Assembly: GCF_018402285.1 (NCBI RefSeq)
Contig: NZ_JAGYJH010000003.1
Location: forward strand, 930,001 to 994,000
Length of the DNA: 64,000 bases
Source: Hyphomonas sp.
Lineage (GTDB): Bacteria; Pseudomonadota; Alphaproteobacteria; Caulobacterales; Hyphomonadaceae
Direction of reading: 5' to 3'
In this document: in pieces, positions 20,107 to 36,428 of the stretch
Layout: the number at the start of each line of letters is the position of its first letter
Numbering within the stretch: position 1 is the first letter of the stretch
The notes under the pieces: model-generated
Told to the model about the DNA's origin: nothing
The model's input: the letters and a program-made list of their open reading frames with translations, nothing else
Databases searched by the model: none
Made by a program: the position numbers and the translations under genes

Positions 20107-21537
20107 GTGTTTCGCCTGCTTGACTACCTGATTGGGGGGCTTGCGCTCCTGGCCCTGCCTTTCCTGTTGTGGTGGGGCATCTACCAATCCCCGCAGAGCG
20201 CTGTAAACCTCCAAGCACGGCTGGAGGCGCGCGCGGCCGCCGCCCTCACACAAAGCGGCAATCACTGGGCGCGTGTCTCGATGGATGGCCAGCGGGCTGT
20301 CCTGACCGGGGCGGCGCCGTCCCATGACGCCGTCACCGAGGCTGCCCGGGCGGTCCGCCGCAGCAGCGGGCCGGGCGGAATTGTCTTCGGAGGGGTCACG
20401 CAGGTGGAAAGCCGCACAGACGCGGCCCCGCCCATTTCCCCCTATGTCTGGCGGGCCCGGAAGACGGCCGAGGGGCGGATCGAGCTCTCCGGCCATGTGC
20501 CGACCAAGGCCATTCAGGCGAGCCTGATCGAGGAGGCGCGCCTGGTTGGCCGCGCGGCCGTGGATGACCAGATGACGCCCGCGCCCGGCGCGCCAGGCGG
20601 AAACTTTCAGGGCATTGCCCGCTTTGCCCTCACCCAGCTGTCACAGCTGGACGAAGGGGAGGTGACGATTTCCGATTACCGGGTGATCCTCAAGGGCAGC
20701 GTGGCCGATCCGGCCAAACGCGCCGGGATCGTGTCCGCGATGTCGAAGATCGCGGCGCCGTTCCGGGGCGAGCCTTTGCTGACAGGTGAGATGCACTGGC
20801 AGGCGGCGCTGGCAGGGGGCGTGCTGAGCCTTTCGGGAAGCGTGCAGACTGAGGCAGAGCGGCGCCAGGTTCTGGCGGTCGTTAAGAGCGCCGGATTTGA
20901 AGGCGAAATCAAAGACGGGATGACGCTTGAGCCTGCTCCGGCGGAAGGGTGGCTCGCAGGGGCGCTGGCGGGCCTGCCTCAGTTCACGCAGTTTGATGAG
21001 GGCGTTATGGCATTTGACCCGGCAGGCGGCGTGTTCCGGTTTGAAGGCGCAGCGCGCGCCAGCACGCTCCATTTCCTGCAAGAGGACATGGCGCGGGAAG
21101 CGGCTGGCTGGAAGACCGTAATGGGGGCTGAAGTGGCCCGAAATGTTACCGCAATGGCCGCACGTGTCACCCCGGCGTCTGCCGATGGCGCGCCTCTGGC
21201 GTGTGAGGACGAACTTGCCGCAGCGCTCGCCGCAGGCGGCATCGGCTTTGCCGAAGGCGGCGCGAGGATTGCCCGCCAGAGCGGCCCGGCGCTCGACCAG
21301 ATCGCCGCAATCCTGCTCAGCTGCGACACGGCAGACCGTTTCGAGGTCATCGCCCCGGGCAGCGTGCAGGCTTCGGAACTGGCGGATTTCCTTGTGTCGG
21401 CGGGGGTGGCGCGTGCGCGCCTGGCTGCTATCAGCTATGGCTCACAGCCGGGCACAGAGGCTACTCAGTCAGCCGAAGATGGCGGGGACAGTGCCCGGCC
21501 TGTCGATATCAGAATTGCGGAACGGAGCAGACAATGA
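20107..21537 (+). CDS. BON/OmpA-like envelope protein with one N-terminal membrane segment
   Basis: A 476-residue protein. GTG 20107 is chosen because GGGAGGT (20093-20099) lies 7 bases before it; the in-frame GTG at 20071 has no such site. An N-terminal membrane segment (LLDYLIGGLALLALPFLLWWGIY) anchors it with the bulk outside. The exported part repeats a module of about 70-80 residues with a short hydrophobic beta-alpha-beta pattern (VSMDGQRAVLTGAAPS, IELSGHVPTKAIQASLIEEA, VILKGSVADPAKRAGIV, LSLSGSVQTEAERRQVLAVV), as in BON domains. The C-terminus resembles an OmpA-type domain (LDQIAAILLSCDTADRFEVIAPGS, VARARLAAISYGSQP) with an incomplete peptidoglycan-binding signature. Its stop overlaps the next start (ATGA), so the two are coupled. 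Confidence 0.7.
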   Translation: MFRLLDYLIGGLALLALPFLLWWGIYQSPQSAVNLQARLEARAAAALTQSGNHWARVSMDGQRAVLTGAAPSHDAVTEAARAVRRSSGPGGIVFGGVTQVESRTDAAPPISPYVWRARKTAEGRIELSGHVPTKAIQASLIEEARLVGRAAVDDQMTPAPGAPGGNFQGIARFALTQLSQLDEGEVTISDYRVILKGSVADPAKRAGIVSAMSKIAAPFRGEPLLTGEMHWQAALAGGVLSLSGSVQTEAERRQVLAVVKSAGFEGEIKDGMTLEPAPAEGWLAGALAGLPQFTQFDEGVMAFDPAGGVFRFEGAARASTLHFLQEDMAREAAGWKTVMGAEVARNVTAMAARVTPASADGAPLACEDELAAALAAGGIGFAEGGARIARQSGPALDQIAAILLSCDTADRFEVIAPGSVQASELADFLVSAGVARARLAAISYGSQPGTEATQSAEDGGDSARPVDIRIAERSRQ

Positions 21538-22796
21538 CCTGGCTTGTGGCACATATGTGGATTGCACTGGCTGGCGCGGCGCTTCTGGCGCTGGCGCTGG
21601 GCTGGTCGATCCGCGGCATGCTGCTGCTCGGCAAGCTGCGCCGGGCTGAAGTGGACCGCGACGTGGCGCGCGTGGAGCTGGGCGAAGCGCGCGAGGAGAT
21701 CGAGCGGCTGTTTGCCTCTCAGCGCAAGCTGCTGTCAGGCCAGGGAGACACGCAGGCCTATGAGGCCATGCAGGTGTCGCCCCAGGCCGATCCGGCCCTT
21801 GAGCAGCAGCTGGCAGAAACGGCCGCCGCCCTTCAGGCGGCGCGCAGCGAACTGGAAGCCCTTCGGTCTGCGCCGCCCGTCCTGGCGCCCGTGCTGGCGC
21901 CCGCGCCGGAGCTTGCCGCGCTTCCTGTGGCAGACGGCGGGCACATGCAGAAAACCCGGGAACTGGAAGACCGCGTGGCCGGGCTGGAGGCAGACCTTGC
22001 CGAGGCGCGCCGGGCGCTCGGCGCGGCAGAACTGGCCCGCGCTGAAGCGGTGGCGGCTGCGCCGGCTCCGCAGGCAGCCTCTCCGGCTGAAGCCGATCCG
22101 AAACTGGTCTGGAAGGTTGAGTACCTGACCCAGCGCGTGAAAGCGCTGGAAGGGGAGGTAGCCGCCCAGCCGGTATTGGCCACCCTGGCTGCCCCGGTTG
22201 CAGAGCCCGGTGGCGCCGCCGAGGCCCCTGCTGCCAGAGCGGCCGAGGAATCGGCCGAGGAAGAACTGGCAAGCCTGCGCTGGCGCAACCGGTATCTTGA
22301 AGGGCGCCTTGCGTATTTTGAAGGCGATGCCGAGAGCGTCGCGGACGAAATGGAGGACGCCGGGGAAGACATCGACCCGCAAGACGACGCGGCAGACGCC
22401 CTGGCGGATGAGGACGATGCCGCCGCAGACTTTGCCGAGGATGACGAGGCGGACGAAGGCGCCTCCGCCGCTGAGGCGATCCTTGGCCGTCTGGAGAAAG
22501 AAGATGCCCTGGCCGATGCCGGAGAGCCTGGCGCCGGCGCGGCCCCCGTGCGGCCCCTGGCGCTTGAGCGGCCGGTCGAAGGCACGCCCGACGACCTGAC
22601 CCTGATCGGCGGCATCGGCCCGCGCATCCAGGACGTCCTCAACTCGCTCGGCATCTATCACTATGACCAGATTGCCGAATGGACGCTGGAAAACATTGCC
22701 TGGGTCGACGCGTATCTGAACTTCCATGGACGCGTGAAACGTGAAGGCTGGGTCGAGCAGGCGGCCGTTCTGGTTGGCGAGGGCGCCGAGCCCTGA
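21534..22796 (+). CDS. Membrane-anchored coiled-coil protein with C-terminal helix-hairpin-helix domain
   Basis: A 420-residue protein made of three parts. An N-terminal membrane segment (residues 5-25) is followed by a long Ala/Glu/Arg-rich coiled coil of about 200 residues (EVDRDVARVELGEAREEIERL and onward). A very acidic stretch comes next (EDAGEDIDPQDDAADALADEDD). The C-terminal 70 residues read DDLTLIGGIGPRIQDVLNSLGIYHYDQIAEW, a helix-hairpin-helix of the kind found at the end of some alphaproteobacterial L21-like and complex I-associated proteins. The coiled coil and HhH would face the cytoplasm if the N-terminus is outside. It is translationally coupled to the BON/OmpA-like gene, which suggests that they work together in the envelope. 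Function unknown. Confidence 0.7.
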   Translation: MTWLVAHMWIALAGAALLALALGWSIRGMLLLGKLRRAEVDRDVARVELGEAREEIERLFASQRKLLSGQGDTQAYEAMQVSPQADPALEQQLAETAAALQAARSELEALRSAPPVLAPVLAPAPELAALPVADGGHMQKTRELEDRVAGLEADLAEARRALGAAELARAEAVAAAPAPQAASPAEADPKLVWKVEYLTQRVKALEGEVAAQPVLATLAAPVAEPGGAAEAPAARAAEESAEEELASLRWRNRYLEGRLAYFEGDAESVADEMEDAGEDIDPQDDAADALADEDDAAADFAEDDEADEGASAAEAILGRLEKEDALADAGEPGAGAAPVRPLALERPVEGTPDDLTLIGGIGPRIQDVLNSLGIYHYDQIAEWTLENIAWVDAYLNFHGRVKREGWVEQAAVLVGEGAEP

Positions 22797-22911
22797 GGCG
22801 GGCAGTTCACATTCAGCGCGGGTTCACGCGCCGACCCTAGACTGGGCCAGCCAGATTGCATTTTGCCGGCAGAGGGTTAACCTTCGCCTTGCCGGTCACA
22901 AGGAGAGACAG

Positions 22912-23748
22912 ATGGTCGAACGGATTGATTTTGACGGCGAGATTCTTGCCGGCGCGCCCAAGATCGCCATGTCGCGCCGCGCGATCATCACGGGCATTGC
23001 GGCCGGCTCGGTCCTGCCCTTCGTGTCGGGCTGCACCACCAACCCGGAAACCGGCCGCAGCCAGTTCCTGCTGATGGGCGACGCGGACGTCGCCAGCATG
23101 GCAACGGCGGCCTGGTCGGACATGAAGTCCCAGGTGCCCCAGACGTCGAATTCGGCGCTGCGCAACCGTGTGCTGAATGTCTGGAACCGTACCGCCAAGG
23201 GCGCCCGGCGCGACCATGAGCAGTGGGATGTGGCCGTGTTTGACACCGACGACATCAACGCCTTCGTGATGCCCGGCAACCGGGTGGGCGTGTATCGCGG
23301 CATCACCGAGCTGACCGAGAATGACGACCAGCTCTCGTCCATTCTGGGCCATGAGGCCGGACATGTGACCGGCCGTCATGCGGCCGAGCGCATGTCGGTG
23401 GCCATGGCGGCGCAGGCCGGCATGATGGTTGGCCAGATCGCAGTGGCGTCTTCCGAAGAGCTCAGCAAATATGGCTCGGCCATCGGCGCGCTGGGCGGCG
23501 CGGCCGTGCAGTTCGGCGTGATCTTGCCCTATAGCCGCAATCATGAGCTCGAAGCAGACCGTCTCGGCGTCGATTACATGCACAATGCCGGGTATGACGT
23601 GAAACAGTCGGTGCGTCTTTGGGAGCTGATGAACGCCCAGTCCAAGGGCCAGCGCCCGCCAGAGTTCATGTCGACCCATCCTGATCCGGTCCGCCGCGCC
23701 CAGGAGCTGCGCCAGTATATCAACGCCCGCGGCTATGCGATGATGTAG
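22912..23748 (+). CDS. M48-family zinc metallopeptidase, probable twin-arginine lipoprotein
   Basis: A 278-residue peptidase of the LoiP/YcaL/BepA-like M48 group that works on envelope proteins. AAGGAGA (22900-22906) precedes ATG 22912. The leader [22 protein letters not shown] combines an SRR element and a lipobox-like FVSGC, so export as a lipoprotein, possibly through Tat, is likely. The zinc site is HEAGH at about residue 147 ([19 protein letters not shown]), with the third ligand in [10 protein letters not shown]. The tail [15 protein letters not shown] is also typical. It occupies the place before rplK where secE and nusG often lie. Confidence 0.88.
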   Translation: MVERIDFDGEILAGAPKIAMSRRAIITGIAAGSVLPFVSGCTTNPETGRSQFLLMGDADVASMATAAWSDMKSQVPQTSNSALRNRVLNVWNRTAKGARRDHEQWDVAVFDTDDINAFVMPGNRVGVYRGITELTENDDQLSSILGHEAGHVTGRHAAERMSVAMAAQAGMMVGQIAVASSEELSKYGSAIGALGGAAVQFGVILPYSRNHELEADRLGVDYMHNAGYDVKQSVRLWELMNAQSKGQRPPEFMSTHPDPVRRAQELRQYINARGYAMM

Positions 23749-23779
23749 GCAGGGCGGCCACGCCGCTTGTGTTGAATCG

Positions 23780-23808
23780 GCCCGGACGCCCGGCGCTCCG
23801 GGCTTTTT
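23780..23808 (+). terminator. Intrinsic terminator after the M48 peptidase gene
   Basis: A 7-bp GC stem (23780-23786 with 23797-23803) with a 10-base loop is followed by TTTTT. It insulates the peptidase gene from the ribosomal operon. Confidence 0.75.
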
Positions 23809-23819
23809 CATGCCCGCGC

Positions 23820-23848
23820 TTGACCGGGCAGGGGCTTTGGGCCATACG
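23820..23848 (+). promoter_or_regulatory. Promoter of rplKA
   Basis: A -35 TTGACC (23820-23825) and a -10 CATACG (23843-23848) are separated by exactly 17 bases. The same spacing and a TTGACG box recur before rpsL and the RNA upstream of rtcB, which supports the call. The predicted transcript starts near 23855 and has an untranslated leader of about 94 bases with a CCCGC-TTCT-GCGGG hairpin. Confidence 0.65.
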
Positions 23849-23948
23849 CCCCGCTTCTGCGGGAGGCTGCCAACCCGACCGCGGAGCCTCGATATCAACC
23901 GGGCGGATCGAAAGACCACCGCCCCTTCGCCAACGTTGTGAGGACAAA

Positions 23949-24395
23949 ATGGCTAAGAAACTTCTGGGGCAGATCAAGCTCCAGATCCCGGCCGGCAAGG
24001 CCAACCCGTCGCCGCCAGTGGGCCCGGCCCTGGGCCAGCGCGGTATCAACATCATGGAATTCTGCAAAGCCTTCAACGCCCGTACCCAGGGCATGGAAGA
24101 AGGCATCCCGACCCCGGTCGTGATCCAGTATTACCAGGACAAGTCGTTCACCTTCGTCACCAAGACGCCGCCTGCCACTGTTCTGCTGAAGAAGGCCGCT
24201 GGCCTGAAACTCGGCAAGAAGCCGGCATCGGGCGCGAAAAAGCCCGGTTATGACACCGTCGGCAAAGTGACGATGGATCAGGTGCGCGAGATCGCGAAGG
24301 TCAAGATGGACGACCTGAACGCGAACGATCTCGATGCTGCCACCAAGATCATCGCCGGCTCTGCCCGCGCGATGGGCCTTCAGGTTGTGGAGTAA
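23949..24395 (+). CDS. rplK: 50S ribosomal protein L11
   Basis: L11 forms the stalk base with 23S rRNA and is part of the GTPase-associated centre. The 148-residue protein has the N-terminal [24 protein letters not shown], the hinge, and the rRNA-binding C-terminal domain with [31 protein letters not shown] 23949 follows a GAGG and gives the standard MAKK start. It is the first gene of the rplKA unit, five bases before rplA. Confidence 0.98.
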   Translation: MAKKLLGQIKLQIPAGKANPSPPVGPALGQRGINIMEFCKAFNARTQGMEEGIPTPVVIQYYQDKSFTFVTKTPPATVLLKKAAGLKLGKKPASGAKKPGYDTVGKVTMDQVREIAKVKMDDLNANDLDAATKIIAGSARAMGLQVVE

Positions 24396-24400
24396 GCGAC

Positions 24401-25096
24401 ATGGCGACCAAAGGTAAGCGTACCCGCGCAATCGAGCAGACCGTCGACAAGACGAAGGCGTATTCCGTCTCGGAAGCCGTCAAGCTCGTGAAATCGAACG
24501 CCAAGGCGAAATTCGACGAGTCGATCGAAATCGCCATCAATCTCGGCGTTGACCCGAAATATGCCGACCAGCAGGTCCGCTCGGTGGTGAACCTCCCGGC
24601 AGGCACCGGCAAGGACGTCCGCGTGGCCGTGTTCGCCAAGGACAAGAAGGCTGAAGAGGCCCTTGCTGCCGGCGCAGACATCGTGGGCGCCGAAGACCTG
24701 TTCGAGAAGGTCAATGGCGGCTTCATGGACTTCGACCGCGTCATCGCGACCCCGGACATGATGGGCCTCGTCGGCCGTCTCGGTAAGGTGCTCGGCCCGC
24801 GCGGCCTGATGCCGAACCCGAAAGTTGGCACCGTGACCCCGAACGTCACCCAGGCGGTCAAGGACGCCAAGGGCGGCGCCGTCGAGTTCAAGGTCGAGAA
24901 GGCCGGTATCGTTCACGCCGGCGTTGGCAAGGCCAGCTTCTCCGACGCTGACATCGAGAAGAACGTCCAGGCGTTCATTTCGGCAGTTGTAAAAGCCCGC
25001 CCGTCGGGTGCGAAAGGCACGTTCGTTCGCAAGGTGACCCTGTCTTCGACGATGGGCGCCGGTGTTACGATCGACCTGGCTGAAGCCAAAAGCTGA
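24401..25096 (+). CDS. rplA: 50S ribosomal protein L1
   Basis: L1 binds 23S rRNA at the mobile L1 stalk and in many bacteria represses its own operon. The 231-residue protein shows the two-domain L1 pattern, with [23 protein letters not shown] early, the [14 protein letters not shown] segment, and the signature [30 protein letters not shown]. It ends the rplKA unit: an intrinsic terminator follows 34 bases later and rplJL has its own leader. Confidence 0.98.
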   Translation: MATKGKRTRAIEQTVDKTKAYSVSEAVKLVKSNAKAKFDESIEIAINLGVDPKYADQQVRSVVNLPAGTGKDVRVAVFAKDKKAEEALAAGADIVGAEDLFEKVNGGFMDFDRVIATPDMMGLVGRLGKVLGPRGLMPNPKVGTVTPNVTQAVKDAKGGAVEFKVEKAGIVHAGVGKASFSDADIEKNVQAFISAVVKARPSGAKGTFVRKVTLSSTMGAGVTIDLAEAKS

Positions 25097-25130
25097 GACC
25101 AGGCCCCCAAACGGGCAAGGATTTGAGAAG

Positions 25131-25163
25131 GCCCGGAGCTGCCCTGCGGCTCCGGGCTTTTTT
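25131..25163 (+). terminator. Intrinsic terminator between rplA and rplJ
   Basis: A 9-bp GC stem (25131-25139 with 25149-25157) with a 9-base loop is followed by six Ts. It should end or reduce transcription from the rplK promoter before rplJ. Confidence 0.85.
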
Positions 25164-25193
25164 GCGCCCCTGTGAAAAATTCAGGGAAGGGGG

Positions 25194-25222
25194 TTGCAGA
25201 CCTCTGGAAAAACCGTTAACAG
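25194..25222 (+). promoter_or_regulatory. Probable promoter of rplJL-rpoBC
   Basis: TTGCAG (25194-25199) and TAACAG (25217-25222) are 17 bases apart, downstream of the rplA terminator. The predicted start near 25229 lies directly before the large leader hairpin. The boxes are weaker than those at the other ribosomal promoters. Confidence 0.45.
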
Positions 25223-25232
25223 CCGCCGCTTG

Positions 25233-25385
25233 ACGGGAGTTCTCCGATATGCATCGGCGGCCTCCCGTTTTCCTGTCCAAGACCATAGGTCGTACCCTTC
25301 GGGGTTGCTAAGGGCCATCTGGCCGCCTGTGTAGACGGGGTGAGGCGTTGAAACGGTTCGGAATTTCCTGGAATCCCCAGGAAAT
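25233..25385 (+). promoter_or_regulatory. Structured leader of rplJL, probable L10(L12)4 binding region
   Basis: The 394-bp gap between rplA and rplJ holds two clear RNA structures after the terminator. The first (25233-25268) has an outer 7-bp stem around an inner CCGAT-ATGC-ATCGG hairpin and is followed by TTTT, so it could also attenuate. The second (25363-25385) is a perfect 9-bp stem with a 5-base loop. In many bacteria a leader here is bound by the L10-L12 complex and represses translation of rplJ. That role is inferred from position; the known consensus was not matched base by base. Confidence 0.5.
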
Positions 25386-25490
25386 GCAGACCGGGCAGGC
25401 CAATCCCTGGGCAGGCGCTGAGGCTCTTTCGGGGGTTTTGGCGATTACCAGGGCGGCCGGATGGTCCGGGCGCCTCAATGGAGACCCGCA

Positions 25491-26006
25491 ATGGATAAAG
25501 CTGGAAAAAGCGCGGCTCTCGAGAACCTCAAAGGGGTTTTCGAAGGGGCGGGCGTGGTCGTCGTGACCCACTATACCGGTCTTACCGTGGCGGAAATGAC
25601 GAAGCTGCGTGGCCTTCTCCGCAAGGACGGCGCGCACTTCAAAGTGGTCAAGAACCGCCTTGCGAAAATCGCGCTGGGCGGGGCAGGTGGCGACAAGGCA
25701 CAGGAGCTCTTCCAGGGCCCCGTGGCGATCGCCTACTCGCCGGATCCGGTGTCGGCTGCCAAAGCGGCCGATGAGTTCTCGAAGGAAAATTCGAAACTCG
25801 TCATCATCGGCGCCGTGATGGGTGAGCAGGTCCTCGATGCCAGCGGCGTCGAAGCCCTCGCGAAACTGCCGTCTCTCGACCAGCTGCGTGGCAAGCTCAT
25901 CGGGCTCATTCAGGCTCCGGCAACGAAAGTTGCAGGCGTCATCCAGGCCCCGGCGTCGCAACTTGCCCGCGTGGTGTCCGCCTATGCGTCGAAAGACGCC
26001 GCATAA
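25491..26006 (+). CDS. rplJ: 50S ribosomal protein L10
   Basis: L10 anchors the L7/L12 dimers to the ribosome and in many bacteria regulates rplJL. The 171-residue protein has VVVVTHYTGLTVAEMTKLRGLLRKDGAHFKVVKNRLAKIAL in its rRNA-binding domain and the long C-terminal helix that carries L12 dimers (AGVIQAPASQLARVVSAYASK). The start ATG 25491 is preceded by a weak GGAGA site, as expected for a gene controlled at translation. rplL follows after 58 bases. Confidence 0.97.
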   Translation: MDKAGKSAALENLKGVFEGAGVVVVTHYTGLTVAEMTKLRGLLRKDGAHFKVVKNRLAKIALGGAGGDKAQELFQGPVAIAYSPDPVSAAKAADEFSKENSKLVIIGAVMGEQVLDASGVEALAKLPSLDQLRGKLIGLIQAPATKVAGVIQAPASQLARVVSAYASKDAA

Positions 26007-26064
26007 GACACCCGTTTTCGCTACACCAAGACACTAACAACCGAACCAAACAGGAATCAAAATC

Positions 26065-26442
26065 ATGGCAAATCTCGAAAAGATTGTCGAAGATCTCTCG
26101 GCTCTGACCGTTCTGGAAGCTGCTGAGCTTGCAAAGATGCTCGAAGAAAAGTGGGGCGTTTCTGCCGCTGCTCCGGTGGCTGTTGCTGCTGCTGGCGGTG
26201 CTGCTCCGGCGGCTGCTGTCGAAGAGAAGACCGAATTTGATGTCGTTCTGACCGACGCCGGCGCGAAGAAAATCGAAGTCATCAAACTCGTCCGCGAAGT
26301 CGTTCCGGCTCTCGGCCTGAAGGAAGCCAAAGACCTCGTCGAAGGCGCTCCGAAGACCGTCAAGGAAGCCGTTTCCAAAGCTGACGCTGAAGAGATGAAG
26401 AAGAAGTTCGAAGCTGCAGGCGCCAAAGTCGAGCTCAAGTAA
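26065..26442 (+). CDS. rplL: 50S ribosomal protein L7/L12
   Basis: L12 forms the flexible stalk that recruits translation factors. The 125-residue protein has an N-terminal dimerisation domain ([23 protein letters not shown]), an Ala/Val/Gly-rich hinge (about residues 33-52), and the factor-binding C-terminal domain ([29 protein letters not shown]). Codon choice is biased, as expected for a gene needed in several copies per ribosome. Confidence 0.98.
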   Translation: MANLEKIVEDLSALTVLEAAELAKMLEEKWGVSAAAPVAVAAAGGAAPAAAVEEKTEFDVVLTDAGAKKIEVIKLVREVVPALGLKEAKDLVEGAPKTVKEAVSKADAEEMKKKFEAAGAKVELK

Positions 26443-26502
26443 GCTCTGCAGTTGAAGCATCCGGGCGGCGTTCGCGCGAGGCGTTGCCCGTTCTAGGATC
26501 TG

Positions 26503-26531
26503 CGCGGCGGTCTCCATTTGGGATCGCCGCG
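26503..26531 (+). promoter_or_regulatory. Hairpin in the rplL-rpoB gap
   Basis: A 7-bp GC stem (26503-26509 with 26525-26531) encloses a smaller TCC/GGA pairing. No T tract follows, so it is not a standard terminator. In other bacteria this gap holds an attenuator or RNase processing site that lowers rpoBC output relative to rplJL. That role is only inferred here. Confidence 0.45.
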
Positions 26532-26596
26532 TACTCGCGTTCTAATCACAGGCTGCCTGCGCGCGTGCGGGCAAGCCGAAAGACTGGGAACCTGGG

Positions 26597-30735
<4,139 letters not shown>

Positions 30736-30751
30736 ACTTTCCGCAAAATAG

Positions 30752-30774
30752 GGCCCCGCTGAAAAGGCGGGGCC
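30752..30774 (+). promoter_or_regulatory. Hairpin between rpoB and rpoC
   Basis: An 8-bp GC stem (30752-30759 with 30767-30774) with a TGAAAAG loop lies 17 bp after the rpoB stop. No T tract follows. It is more likely an RNA-processing or stability element than a terminator. Confidence 0.4.
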
Positions 30775-30849
30775 TCGCCGACCCGGATTTATTCAGGGCA
30801 GGGGAGAGAGACCTCCCCCTAAACGCCCGCCCCAAGGAGCAGACACCCT

Positions 30850-35058
<4,209 letters not shown>

Positions 35059-35083
35059 GCGCCTTGCGACTTGAATGAACCGG

Positions 35084-35112
35084 AAAAGCCTGCCAGCAAT
35101 GGCAGGCTTTTT
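35084..35112 (+). terminator. Intrinsic terminator after rpoC
   Basis: A perfect 12-bp stem (35084-35095 with 35100-35111) has a GCAA tetraloop. The A run at its left and the T run at its right allow it to work in both directions. It ends the rplJL-rpoBC transcript. Confidence 0.92.
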
Positions 35113-35126
35113 CATGTTAAGGGCGC

Positions 35127-35240
35127 ATGTCGATGAAGGGTGGATGGACAGGAATTGCCGGGGTGATCTGCGCGGTTGCGGCCGTCGCCCTCATCGCCTG
35201 GATGTGCTTTGAAAGCTGGGGCGGGGTCTCGCCCTTCTGA
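35127..35240 (+). CDS. Possible 37-residue single-pass membrane protein
   Basis: A short frame from ATG 35127 encodes a basic/neutral start, one hydrophobic helix (GIAGVICAVAAVALIAW) and the tail MCFESWGGVSPF. The hydrophobic pattern is what a true small membrane protein would show, and an AAGGG lies four bases before the start. It sits between the rpoC terminator and the rpsL promoter, so it would need its own promoter, which is not evident. Chance remains possible at this length. Confidence 0.35.
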   Translation: MSMKGGWTGIAGVICAVAAVALIAWMCFESWGGVSPF

Positions 35241-35278
35241 ATCGGCACACGGCAATGCGGAAAGCCGCGCCACCGCCC

Positions 35279-35307
35279 TTGACGTGCTGCGCGCGCGAGT
35301 CTACACG
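35279..35307 (+). promoter_or_regulatory. Promoter of the str operon (rpsL)
   Basis: TTGACG (35279-35284) and TACACG (35302-35307) are 17 bases apart. Predicted transcription starts near 35314, leaving a leader of about 170 bases before rpsL in which I see no strong structure. Confidence 0.65.
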
Positions 35308-35484
35308 CCCCGGATCGTCAGGGAGGCAAAAGGGCGTTTCGTCCTGTGCCGCACCGGAACAGCAATGGTCCGGAGAAGCTGACCCCCAATTTTCCGCTCG
35401 TCCCGGAAGCCTGGTTAAGGGCCTTCGGGGCACACGTCATTATAGGCCCTCGGGCCGCAAAGTACGAAGAGACAGTAGGCCCGA

Positions 35485-35856
35485 ATGCCCACCATCCAGC
35501 AGCTGATCCGCAATCCGCGCGAGCCAAAGCGCACCCGTACCAAGACCCCCGCCCTGAAGGCCTGTCCTCAGCGCCGCGGTGTCTGCACCCGCGTTTACAC
35601 CACGACCCCGAAGAAGCCGAACTCGGCGCTCCGGAAAGTGGCCAAGGTGCGCATGACCTCCGGATTTGAATCGCTCTGCTACATCCCCGGCGAAGGCCAC
35701 AACCTTCAGGAGCACTCGGTCGTGCTCATCCGCGGCGGCCGCGTCAAAGACCTTCCGGGTGTGCGCTACCACATCGTGCGCGGCGCGCTCGACACCCAGC
35801 CCGTCAAGAACCGTAAACAGCGCCGCTCGCATTACGGCGCGAAGAAACCGAAGTAA
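35485..35856 (+). CDS. rpsL: 30S ribosomal protein S12
   Basis: S12 lies at the decoding centre and governs accuracy; streptomycin resistance maps here. The 123-residue protein has the universal [22 protein letters not shown] and [29 protein letters not shown], with the wild-type-like lysines in KKPNS and the second loop (GRVKDLPG). It is the first gene of the str operon, followed 15 bases later by rpsG. Confidence 0.98.
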   Translation: MPTIQQLIRNPREPKRTRTKTPALKACPQRRGVCTRVYTTTPKKPNSALRKVAKVRMTSGFESLCYIPGEGHNLQEHSVVLIRGGRVKDLPGVRYHIVRGALDTQPVKNRKQRRSHYGAKKPK

Positions 35857-36342
<486 letters not shown>

Positions 36343-36428
36343 CAAGTAAATCGCCGGGCGGCAGGGTTACCTCGCCCGGCGAGTGACCCACCCTTCCCCT
36401 CGGGAAGCAGAAACGAAGGTTTGATCTC

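Noticed and set aside
30752..30774. Intrinsic terminator between rpoB and rpoC
   Set aside because: The stem is strong but no T tract follows. rpoB and rpoC must be co-expressed, so it is recorded as a hairpin only.
36343..36428. Possible extra small gene or tRNA between rpsG and fusA
   Set aside because: Only a GC-rich palindrome-like stretch (CGCCGGGC...GCCCGGCG) and the fusA ribosome binding site are present; no tRNA cloverleaf or coding frame fits.
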